Source: Paenibacillus glycanilyticus NBRC 16618 (GTDB lineage Bacteria; Bacillota; Bacilli; Paenibacillales; Paenibacillaceae). From it: DNA of 64,000 bases. Under the pieces are notes generated by a model. The model was not told the DNA's origin and did not search any database. It saw only the letters and a list, made by a program, of their open reading frames with translations. The position numbers and the translations under genes are program-made. The stretch is from contig NZ_BILY01000021.1 of the NCBI RefSeq assembly GCF_004000805.1, forward strand, positions 40,608 to 104,607. The letters run 5' to 3'. Shown one piece after another: positions 1-6,909 of the stretch (position 1 is the stretch's first letter; each line of letters begins with the position of its first letter).

Positions 1-366
1 CCATCCTCCGAATACCGTTGCGACTTTATCTTCGGAGAGCAGCTTGCGCGCCTTCTCGGCGAAAGTCGGCCAGTCGGATGCGCCATCCTCCTGGATCGCT
101 TCGATCTTCTTGCCAAGCACGCCGCCTGCCGCGTTAATTTCTTCAATCGCCATCATTTCCGCATCGCGAACGGATACTTCGCTAATCGCCATCGTACCGC
201 TCAAGGAATGCAGGACCCCTACTTTAATCGTATCTCCTGAAGCTTCTGCCGCACTGCTCTCGGTTGTCGTGGATGCCGGTTTTTCATTGTTGTTGCCGCA
301 GGCTGCAAGCAGCAGGCTAAGCATAACCGCCACAAGCCCCGTTTGAATAAACCATTTCTTTTTCAT
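1..366 (-). CDS. urtA: Urea ABC transporter substrate-binding lipoprotein, 5' end only
   Basis: The first 122 codons are present and the gene runs off the left edge of the window. The product starts with a lipoprotein signal (MKKKWF, hydrophobic stretch, lipobox LLLAAC) and a Ser/Thr/Glu linker. The mature part begins with the periplasmic-binding motif [17 protein letters not shown] and continues to [12 protein letters not shown], which is characteristic of UrtA-type urea or short-amide binding proteins. The start at 366 has a GGGGAGTGGAGAG ribosome site. It should be membrane-anchored and deliver urea to an UrtBCDE permease encoded beyond the window. Family assignment is confident; the exact ligand is inferred. 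Confidence 0.85.
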   Translation of the reverse strand, partial: MKKKWFIQTGLVAVMLSLLLAACGNNNEKPASTTTESSAAEASGDTIKVGVLHSLSGTMAISEVSVRDAEMMAIEEINAAGGVLGKKIEAIQEDGASDWPTFAEKARKLLSEDKVATVFGGW

Positions 367-438
367 CTCTCCACTCCCCAGTTCTTCTTTCTAATTACGA
401 ACATTTAATTGGAATGTGTTACCATTGTTCGCAACCTC

Positions 439-479
439 ATTATAGGGGCGGTCAAATCTTTACGTCAATATACATGACA
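439..479 (-). promoter_or_regulatory. urtA promoter with a GlnR/TnrA-like box
   Basis: On the minus strand a -35 TTGACG (463-468) is followed after 18 bp by a perfect -10 TATAAT (439-444), about 75 bp upstream of the urtA start. TGTCA-N7-TGACG (463-479) overlaps the -35 and differs by one base from the GlnR/TnrA consensus TGTNA-N7-TNACA. Nitrogen control of urea uptake would fit, but binding is inferred. Confidence 0.5.
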
Positions 480-646
480 TTAAAATTAGAAAATGAGGAA
501 ATTAGTCTCATTAATTGGTTTTAAAAGGACATTTTATGATAAATTTCTACAAAATCCTCACCTTATCTTACCATTTTCCTTGTATTTTATATCATTAAAT
601 TAACAATACATGTAATATATAGGGTTTAGCTTCTTCTATCGATCAT

Positions 647-688
647 AAAAAAAGATGACTTCCTCATCCTAAGGAAGTCATCTTTTTT
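647..688. terminator. Bidirectional hairpin between divergent genes
   Basis: A 14-bp perfect stem (AAAAGATGACTTCC / GGAAGTCATCTTTT) with a 9-base loop is followed by a T-run on both strands. It lies between the divergent promoters of urtA and the oxidoreductase, so it has no obvious upstream gene on either strand. Apart from this hairpin and the two promoters, 367-820 shows no gene. Confidence 0.65.
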
Positions 689-741
689 AACCAAATGGAA
701 GTCGAGATCATGCCAAACACGCCAAAGATGCGGCCCATTTG

Positions 742-782
742 TGTAAAGTTAACTTGACATTATGAATAGTTTAATTTACATT
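742..782 (+). promoter_or_regulatory. Promoter with palindromic operator, shared with 51041-51081
   Basis: The 18-bp near-palindrome TGTAAAGTTAACTTGACA (742-759) contains the -35 TTGACA (754-759). A -10 TACATT follows after 17 bp (777-782). The same 18 bp, the same spacing and the same -10 occur upstream of the XRE-regulator operon at 51129. The small XRE protein at 51577 is therefore the likely repressor of both promoters (inference). Confidence 0.65.
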
Positions 783-820
783 ATGCATAAATTGGTAAAA
801 ACAGCTAAGGGGGAGTTTTT

Positions 821-1789
821 ATTAAAGCGATCGTATGCGCGAAATACGGAACGCCGGAAGTTCTTCAATTCAAGGATGTAGAGATCCCCGCTCCCAAGGA
901 GCAAGAAATACGGATAAAAGTATATGCGGCCGTCGTAACCCCCTCCGACTGCTCCTTCCGGAGAGCGGATCCTTTTTTCATCCGTTTTCTCTACGGCCTT
1001 AGAAACCCCAAGCATCCGATCCTCGGTGTTGAGTTTGCCGGCGAGGTTGATTCGGTAGGCAAGAATATAACCTTGTTCAAGAAAGGCGATCAGGTATTCG
1101 GCATTAGCCCCCATCGCTTTGGAACTTACGCGGAATACGTCTGTTTACCCGAGGATCAGCCGGTATTTCTTAAACCAAGCAATGCGGCTTACGATGAAGC
1201 CGCAGGTCTATGCGACGGAGCTTTAACGGCCTTAATCTTTCTTCGGGATTGCGCCAACGTTCAAGCGGGGCAAAAAGTGCTTATTAACGGCGCATCCGGG
1301 GCGGTTGGCGCTTACGCCCTGCAGCTTGCCAAGTACTATGGGGCCGAAGTGACCGGCGTATGCAGCAGCCACAATTTTGAATTGGCGAAGTCTTTGGGGG
1401 CGGACACGGTTATCAATTATACCAAGGAGGATTTCACGCGGGGCGATCAGATGTATGACGTTATTTTCGATGCGGTAGGGAAGCGTACGTACTCCGAGTG
1501 CAAAGGCTCCCTTACGCCGCAAGGCATCTATCTTTCTACCGTTCCCAGCGGCGGGGCTATGCTGTCCATGCTGTGGACTTCGAGGTCCCGCGGCAAGAAG
1601 GCGATCTTTACCGCTGCCGGACTTAAGCAGAAGAAAGAGAATTTGGCTTTTCTCAAAGAGCTCTTCGAGGCCGGAAAAATCAAACCCGTCATCGACCGGC
1701 GCTATCCGCTAGAACAAACGATTGAGGCACACCGGTATGTCGAGACCGGACGCAAGAAAGGAAATGTCATCCTTCAGGTTCGCGGTTAA
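821..1789 (+). CDS. NAD(P)-dependent zinc-free alcohol dehydrogenase/quinone oxidoreductase (MDR family), ATT start
   Basis: 322-residue medium-chain reductase. It has an N-terminal GroES-like domain (residues 1 to about 120) and a Rossmann domain with the cofactor motif NGASGAVGAYALQLAKYYGA, then LGADTVINY and a C-terminal EAHRYVETGRKKGNVIL. The structural zinc Cys cluster is absent, so it resembles the quinone oxidoreductase branch. Homology requires the protein to begin at (I/M)KAIVCAKYGTPEVLQF. That codon is ATT at 821, five bases after the ribosome site AAGGGGGAG (807-815). An in-frame stop lies at 806-808, and the first conventional start is TTG at 1073, inside the fold. It probably reduces a quinone, enone or aldehyde; the substrate is unknown. 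Confidence 0.85.
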   Translation: MKAIVCAKYGTPEVLQFKDVEIPAPKEQEIRIKVYAAVVTPSDCSFRRADPFFIRFLYGLRNPKHPILGVEFAGEVDSVGKNITLFKKGDQVFGISPHRFGTYAEYVCLPEDQPVFLKPSNAAYDEAAGLCDGALTALIFLRDCANVQAGQKVLINGASGAVGAYALQLAKYYGAEVTGVCSSHNFELAKSLGADTVINYTKEDFTRGDQMYDVIFDAVGKRTYSECKGSLTPQGIYLSTVPSGGAMLSMLWTSRSRGKKAIFTAAGLKQKKENLAFLKELFEAGKIKPVIDRRYPLEQTIEAHRYVETGRKKGNVILQVRG

Positions 1790-1794
1790 ACGGA

Positions 1795-1840
1795 GAATCG
1801 CCTATCTCCAAGCCGTTAAGCTCGGACAGATAGGCGATTC
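1795..1840. terminator. Stem-loop between convergent genes
   Basis: A 13-bp perfect inverted repeat (GAATCGCCTATCT at 1795-1807, AGATAGGCGATTC at 1828-1840) lies between the convergent oxidoreductase and DinB genes. No good T-run follows on the plus strand, so intrinsic termination is only moderately supported. Confidence 0.5.
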
Positions 1841-1857
1841 CGGTTTGTCGCAAGGTT

Positions 1858-2382
1858 CTACAGAGCAGCCGATACAGGCTGCCGGTACCAGTAAAGAGCG
1901 TAGTCGGTCATCGTGGAGGCATAACCAAGCTGGCGCAGCATTGTTGATACATTACCCCGGTGATAGGACCCATGATTAGCCGCATGCAGCATAATCTCAG
2001 CTAGACTTGTCTCGCGGACTCCGGCATAGGGATTGTTAAGCGTAATAACCTGTTCCGCATCAACCCCGCTTGCGAGCCACTCCTTGTATTGGCCTGCCAG
2101 CTCGGCAAAGAGCTGAATGTATTCGTCGACCGTCTCCAAAATACGGCCGCTTAACGGCATGCATACCTGCAGCGCCGCCCCCATATCCATGCCCTTCAGC
2201 ACCAAATACCACATTTTATCTACCACATAAATATGGTTAAGGGCATGAGCAAGCGTCGGATACGAGCTGTTTACTTCCTGATGCAGCACAGCGGGCGGCA
2301 GCTCCTTGATTCTTCCCAGGATCGTTTGGCTTGCCCAAAAGTGATAGCTCAACATTTCCGCCGGATAATTTTTCATGATCAT
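1858..2382 (-). CDS. DinB family protein
   Basis: 174-residue DinB/YfiT-like four-helix protein. The family binds a metal through three spaced histidines; visible candidates are the HALNHIYVVD segment (H46/H50) and LHAANHGSYHRG near residues 134-141. YWYR at the C-terminus is also typical. Family members include thiol-dependent transferases (bacillithiol S-transferases) and damage-induced proteins of unknown role. The start has a good AAAAGGAGTCGATGATC site. It lies 63 bp downstream of the WYL regulator on the same strand, a common pairing, so that regulator probably controls it. Substrate unknown. Confidence 0.75.
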   Translation of the reverse strand: MIMKNYPAEMLSYHFWASQTILGRIKELPPAVLHQEVNSSYPTLAHALNHIYVVDKMWYLVLKGMDMGAALQVCMPLSGRILETVDEYIQLFAELAGQYKEWLASGVDAEQVITLNNPYAGVRETSLAEIMLHAANHGSYHRGNVSTMLRQLGYASTMTDYALYWYRQPVSAAL

Positions 2383-2413
2383 CGACTCCTTTTAACTGGT
2401 TATGCAGCCAGTA

Positions 2414-2450
2414 TAAAAAAAGTAGTATGACAACAGTGTGTCATACTACT
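2414..2450 (-). terminator. Perfect palindrome/terminator between the WYL regulator and DinB
   Basis: A 12-bp perfect stem (AGTAGTATGACA / TGTCATACTACT, loop of 6) is followed on the minus strand by seven T residues. It overlaps the stop codon of the regulator gene and leaves only about 30 bp before the DinB start. It can act as a terminator or attenuator. Its TATGACA-N6-TGTCATA symmetry could also be an operator. Confidence 0.65.
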
Positions 2451-3354
2451 CATAAAGGTTCAGCGTTTTTCGAAGCTGTTCTTTCATGACGGCCCGAAGC
2501 TCCAAGGGCTCAAGCACCTCCGCGCCGCTGCCAAAGCCAAGCAGGATCGACCACAGCCAGGTTGCCTCAGCCGGCTTATATACGGGAATCCGCATCGTCA
2601 TGCTGCCATCGGAATGGAAGGTTTTCGGGACGTAGCCGAATTGATCCATCGCATCCGCCAAGGCTTCAGGCCCTACCTTAACCACGACATCCTCAACCAG
2701 ACTCTGATCTCCGACAAAAGGGCCAGCCTCCTCCGGCACCTCCCGATGAGGTTCAAAGCAACGCTCCGTCTGGAACGCCTCCACCATGCGGGATAACCGG
2801 AACTCCCGATAATCGCAGCGCGTCAAGCAATAGCCGTAAATATACCAGCTGCCGTACTTGAAGTGAAGCCTGACCGGCTCCAGTTCGCGGGTGGTCCGTT
2901 CATTCTTCGCGTTAATGTAGTCGAACCGGATCACTTTGCGCTCCGTAATCGCCGCGCGCAGTAAAGGCAGCGTCTCGGGATCCGTTCTGCGCGTCTCGAA
3001 ATCTACGGCTAGACTTGGAGTCCGCCGCTCGGTTCCAACGGTTTGCAGTCTCTCGATTGTCCCTTGCGCCCGCTCGTCTTCGAAAACGGTGGAAAGGCCT
3101 TTCAGCACCGTCACCAGAGCATTTACGTCATAGGAGCCAAGCAGGCTTTTATCCATCTTGAAGCCTTCCATCATGCCGAAGCCGCCCTTGTTTCCCTGAT
3201 AAGAGACAACCGGAAAGCCCGCCGCGCAGATGACGTCGATATCCCGGTAAATCGTTCTTTGGGATACCTGGAACTCCTCGGCCAGCGCATTGGCGGGCAG
3301 GACATCGTTATTCAGCAGCTTATAGATAATGGAGATCAACCGCTCCAGCTTCAT
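2446..3354 (-). CDS. YafY-type HTH/WYL transcriptional regulator
   Basis: 302 residues. An N-terminal HTH_11 winged helix (MKLERLISIIYKLLNN, then ALAEEFQVSQRTIYRDIDVI) is followed by a WYL ligand-sensing domain (RKVIRFDYINAKNERTTRE, GSWYIYGYC) and a WCX C-terminal domain. The ATG at 3354 was chosen over an upstream in-frame start because it begins the conserved HTH and follows GGTGGATACTC. Such proteins usually regulate an adjacent enzyme, here DinB, and the perfect palindrome between the two genes is a possible binding site. Ligand unknown. Confidence 0.8.
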   Translation of the reverse strand: MKLERLISIIYKLLNNDVLPANALAEEFQVSQRTIYRDIDVICAAGFPVVSYQGNKGGFGMMEGFKMDKSLLGSYDVNALVTVLKGLSTVFEDERAQGTIERLQTVGTERRTPSLAVDFETRRTDPETLPLLRAAITERKVIRFDYINAKNERTTRELEPVRLHFKYGSWYIYGYCLTRCDYREFRLSRMVEAFQTERCFEPHREVPEEAGPFVGDQSLVEDVVVKVGPEALADAMDQFGYVPKTFHSDGSMTMRIPVYKPAEATWLWSILLGFGSGAEVLEPLELRAVMKEQLRKTLNLYE

Positions 3355-3558
3355 GAGTATCCACCGCCCGTCCATTCGTTTATATATTCTTAAATAATTG
3401 CTAACAGGTATTTCCATCCAAAGAGGAATCAATATATTACAGGATATAAGCTTTGTCAATCGCCATGACCGTATTCCGACAGACAAGAGAGGATCGTATC
3501 TTGCAAAAAAAGACCAGTACCGCAAAGGCTAGCGGCGCTGATCTTATAGGTTATAGGG

Positions 3559-4710
3559 TTAACGGCTCCAGCCGTTTGCCAGAACCTGCCTTGCAAACAG
3601 CTCCCCGTCAAATTCGAGGCCAAAGCCCGCTTTGTCCGGTACATAAAACTTGCCGTCCTCTACCCGGTATGCGGACGTGTCCATTCCTTCTATCGCGATA
3701 TCATCGTATTCGACAAATTCAAAGTTGTTAATCGCTGCCGCAATATGCCCAAGCGCATAAATGCCGTATGCATTGCCGTAGCAATGCGGTGCCGACCGCA
3801 GTCCAGCCTGGTCAAGCTCCGCGCCAAGCTCCAGCCAATGCGTAAAGCCCGGATAAATCACATCGTACTGGAGCACGTCAACCAGTCCTTTTTTCGCCCA
3901 GCTCACGAGATGAGGAGACGCAAGCCCTTCTCCGTCGGCTATAAGCACATTCTGCCCGCGTTCCCGGAGCCAGGCCTTCAGGTCGGCATACAAGGCATCG
4001 TCCTCGTGGAAAGCCTCTTCAATCCAATGCAGATTCACATCTTGGACGGCTGCCAGCACTTCCTTGGTCAGATTGAGATTATACGCGTTGTTGGCATCAA
4101 TCATAATCTTCCCTTCGGGTCCGGCAATCTCGGCAACGCCGTGAATAATGGCGATGTCCCGCTTCGTCCCTTCCAGCACGGGCATATGTCTGCCGCCGCG
4201 GCCAACTTTAATCTTGAAGTTGCGGTGACCTTTGGAGAAGCCTTGAGCAGCCTCCTCTTTCAGCAGCGCGACCGCGTCCCGCTCATTTGCCAAGTGCAAG
4301 TCGTCAAAATAGAGAGAGGTGTCATAGCAGGGTACGACTAGCGGAGATCCCGGAGCACGGTTAACCGCGGACACCAATTCATACACGGGGGTATTCAGTC
4401 TGCGCCCCAGCCAGTCCAGAATGGGGTATTCGAGCGGAATGCGGTAAGGCTCAACAATTTGGCCGTTCGAATCAAACAGATCTATTAGCCTCATTCCTAG
4501 AGCGGCTTCCGCGAGCTCCTCGGTCATCGATCCCGTGTGACCATACCCTGTCTCCCCGTCAATCGTAAGGCGGGCGATACGGACCGAGCAATGCTTGCCG
4601 TGATTGCCAAGCCTGCCGTTTGAACCCGCGTTTCGCGCGCGCTCGCCCGTAAGAGTTGCAACCTCGATCTTTTCTACTTTCCATTCAGGCTGAATAAGAG
4701 ATAGATTCAT
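3559..4710 (-). CDS. Mandelate racemase/muconate lactonizing enzyme family protein
   Basis: 383-residue enolase-superfamily enzyme with capping domain and barrel. Visible catalytic elements are the KxK pair in NFKIKVGR (K166/K168), metal ligands D205 (IMIDANNAYN), E231 (HWIEEAF) and D259/E261 (IADGEGL), and H309 in SAPHCYGNAYG. The chemistry is proton abstraction alpha to a carboxylate, giving sugar-acid dehydration or racemisation. The substrate cannot be told from sequence. The ATG at 4710 follows ATAGGAGTG with 9 bp spacing. No sugar transporter or aldolase is adjacent. Confidence 0.8.
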   Translation of the reverse strand: MNLSLIQPEWKVEKIEVATLTGERARNAGSNGRLGNHGKHCSVRIARLTIDGETGYGHTGSMTEELAEAALGMRLIDLFDSNGQIVEPYRIPLEYPILDWLGRRLNTPVYELVSAVNRAPGSPLVVPCYDTSLYFDDLHLANERDAVALLKEEAAQGFSKGHRNFKIKVGRGGRHMPVLEGTKRDIAIIHGVAEIAGPEGKIMIDANNAYNLNLTKEVLAAVQDVNLHWIEEAFHEDDALYADLKAWLRERGQNVLIADGEGLASPHLVSWAKKGLVDVLQYDVIYPGFTHWLELGAELDQAGLRSAPHCYGNAYGIYALGHIAAAINNFEFVEYDDIAIEGMDTSAYRVEDGKFYVPDKAGFGLEFDGELFARQVLANGWSR

Positions 4711-4806
4711 CGTCGTTTCACTCCTATTAGTTAAAGGAATAGTTCCAACTTCATCCAATATATTATGCCCGCAACAAATATGTCAAAATAAAATATATTC
4801 ATTATA

Positions 4807-5114
4807 TTAAAATAGATTCATTTCCTGAATAAGCTTCTCTCTAACCAGAGGCCACTCCTCCTCCAAAATGCTGTAAAACACGTTATCATGAACCGTTCCG
4901 CCATCCGTCGCATCCACTCGATGCCTTCGAAGCACGCCTTCCCTCACTGCCCCAATCTTCTCCAGCGCTCTTTGCGACCGCAAATTGCTCCCGCTGGCCG
5001 AGAATTGGACCCGAATTACGCCAAGCTCTTCGAAACTATATTGAATCAGCAACAGCTTGCAGGCCGGGTTTATTCCTTACGGTTTTCCAACGTCAGATTC
5101 GTATGAAATTTCAT
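4807..5114 (-). pseudogene. GNAT acetyltransferase pseudogene with internal deletion
   Basis: From 5114 a good ribosome site (GGAGGGCTCGCT) starts MKFHTNLTLENRKE followed by a stop at 5070-5072. In another frame, from about 5070, sequence typical of the C-terminal third of RimJ/RimL-type N-acetyltransferases follows: NPACKLLLIQYSFEELGVIR, then NLRSQRALEKIGAVREGVLR. About 90 residues expected between the two pieces are missing. The remnant thus has an intact start region, a frame-breaking deletion and an intact C-terminus. A short internal TTG start at 5052 could make 81 residues, but without the acetyl-CoA site. Confidence 0.75.
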
Positions 5115-5292
5115 AGCGAGCCCTCCTTTTCCACTATCCTATCAATAAGGACAGGGCGGCATGAATGCAAGGAGGAACCGAATATTTGTATTATTTTGCA
5201 AGCATGCCTGCAGGTTGACGGGAAGCCCGGCTTTCAGTACCATCTTAAAATAGAAAAGCCCCCAGGGGCTCTATGGATTTGAAGGAGGAGTA

Positions 5293-6534
5293 ATGAATTA
5301 CATTAAAGATTTGCTTGTTGAACTAGGAGTTAGCACTAACTTGTCTGTCTATCTGGCTAGTATTGCGATCGTTATTATCGCGGGAATCGTGAGCATAGCC
5401 GCCAACTTTATAACCAAAAAGGTTGTGCTGCGCATCGTCAGCCATTACATCCGGAACAACCGGTACCGTTGGGACAATTATTTGCTGGATCGCAAAGTGT
5501 TTCATAAGCTGTCCCATATCGTTCCCGCCATTATCCTTTACTATTTCTCGTTCAGCTTCTCGGCCTACCATTCTCTTATTCTGAAGGGAATTACGATCTA
5601 TCTTATTATCGTGGTTCTGTTGGTGCTGGATGCTTTCCTAAACGCGGTTAACGATATTTATAGAACATACGATATTTCCCGGAGCCGCCCCATCAAAGGA
5701 TACGTTCAGGTAGTCAAAATCTTTCTGTTCATTATTGGCGGCATTCTGGCCATCTCGAACCTGATTGGCGAAAGCCCCGTTATTCTTATCAGCGGAATTG
5801 GCGCCTTGTCAGCCGTTATGCTGTTGATCTTTAAGGATTCGCTGCTTGGCCTGGTTGCAGGCATTCAATTATCAACGAACGATATGGTCCAGGTAGGCGA
5901 TTGGATTGAAATGCCCAAATACGGAGCCGACGGAGATATCATTGATATATCGCTGCATACCGTCAAGGTGCAGAACTTCGATAAGACGATTACCACCATC
6001 CCTTCGTATGCCCTTATTTCGGACTCATTCAAGAACTGGAGAGGCATGCAGGATGCCGGCGGCCGGCGCATTAAACGGGCCGTGTACATCGATATGAACA
6101 GCATCGGTTTCTGCACGCCCGAAATGATCGGGAAATTCAAAAAGATTCATCTCCTAAGCGAGTATATTCTGGATAAGGAAAAAGAAATCATGCATTACAA
6201 CCTGGAAAACGAGATTGACCCTACCGTCTCGGTGAACGGCAGAGCCATGACGAATATCGGCGTGTTCCGGGCTTATGTCGAGCGGTATGTGGAGCAGCAT
6301 CCCAAAATCCATAAAGGCATGACGAGGATCGTCAGACAGCTCGCCCCCGCGGAGAATGGACTGCCTCTCGAAATTTACGCCTTCACGAACGATATTAACT
6401 GGGCTGTATACGAAGGCGTTCAATCGGATATCTTCGATCATATTCTGGCCGTTGCGCCGGAGTTTGGTCTTCATGTCTTCCAGAACCCGTCCGGTCAAGA
6501 CTTCAAGAGTTTGCCGAAGGTCGGGGCTTATTAA
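5293..6534 (+). CDS. MscS family mechanosensitive channel (YbdG-like)
   Basis: 413 residues. Several N-terminal membrane helices lead into the pore-lining TM3-type segment GIGALSAVMLLIFKDSLLGL. The MscS beta-domain follows (NDMVQVGDWIEMPKYGADGD, then TVKVQNFDKTITTIPSYALI) and a C-terminal alpha/beta vestibule. Length and the WIEMP/NWRGM motifs match the YbdG/MscM branch. It releases solutes on hypo-osmotic shock and should sit in the cytoplasmic membrane. GAAGGAGGAGTA precedes the ATG. It appears monocistronic. Confidence 0.85.
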   Translation: MNYIKDLLVELGVSTNLSVYLASIAIVIIAGIVSIAANFITKKVVLRIVSHYIRNNRYRWDNYLLDRKVFHKLSHIVPAIILYYFSFSFSAYHSLILKGITIYLIIVVLLVLDAFLNAVNDIYRTYDISRSRPIKGYVQVVKIFLFIIGGILAISNLIGESPVILISGIGALSAVMLLIFKDSLLGLVAGIQLSTNDMVQVGDWIEMPKYGADGDIIDISLHTVKVQNFDKTITTIPSYALISDSFKNWRGMQDAGGRRIKRAVYIDMNSIGFCTPEMIGKFKKIHLLSEYILDKEKEIMHYNLENEIDPTVSVNGRAMTNIGVFRAYVERYVEQHPKIHKGMTRIVRQLAPAENGLPLEIYAFTNDINWAVYEGVQSDIFDHILAVAPEFGLHVFQNPSGQDFKSLPKVGAY

Positions 6535-6651
6535 CCGCCTTGCAGGACTACTCTGCCGCGCAAGGCGCGTATTGCCGGTTATGCCGGTCCGGCTTGGCCA
6601 GCTAGCCGGTTGCGCCCGGCTTTATCAGGCTTTGCGCACCTTGACCAAAGC

Positions 6652-6840
6652 TACGTTGGATTTCATCCAATAAAATTGAACCCATACGGACTTCGTTTGA
6701 GGCTAGATTGGATTTCATACAGTCTAAACTCTCAAATGGATGCTCCAAAGACTAAATTCTCTAATTCTAGTGGATAAACTCCAATGTAGAGGTTCCTTTC
6801 GCGCTTGATTGGGCTATTATACTGGACAAAATCCAACGTA
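6652..6840. repeat. Head-to-head array of four 52-bp repeats
   Basis: Two units read rightward (starting 6652 and 6704) and two leftward (starting 6840 and 6788), each exactly 52 bp apart. All begin with the core TA(C/G)(R)TTGGATTTYATCCA followed by an AT-rich stretch; the core is a small hairpin (TGGA...TCCA). It lies between the MscS and sulfatase genes and has no coding capacity. An 8-bp inverted repeat without T-run (6537-6568) lies between MscS and the array. No transposase is present; the array resembles a non-autonomous intergenic element. Confidence 0.75.
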
Positions 6841-6853
6841 ACCGTAGACATAT

Positions 6854-6905
6854 AAAAAGAGACCGGTCCATCGTCAACAAATGTTAACGTTAGGCTGGTC
6901 TCTTT
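6854..6905 (-). terminator. Terminator of the sulfatase gene
   Basis: A 9-bp stem (AAAGAGACC / GGTCTCTTT, arms 6856-6864 and 6897-6905) is followed on the minus strand by a T-run, just past the sulfatase stop codon. Confidence 0.7.
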
Positions 6906-6909
6906 CGCT

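Noticed and set aside
3745..4341. A 198-codon open frame antisense to the enolase-superfamily gene
   Set aside because: Mirrors codon bias of the real gene on the other strand; no recognisable motif.
5200..5219. GCATGCCTGCAGGTTGAC resembles the SphI-PstI-SalI part of a pUC polylinker
   Set aside because: One mismatch, no further vector sequence on either side; chance similarity is more likely than contamination.
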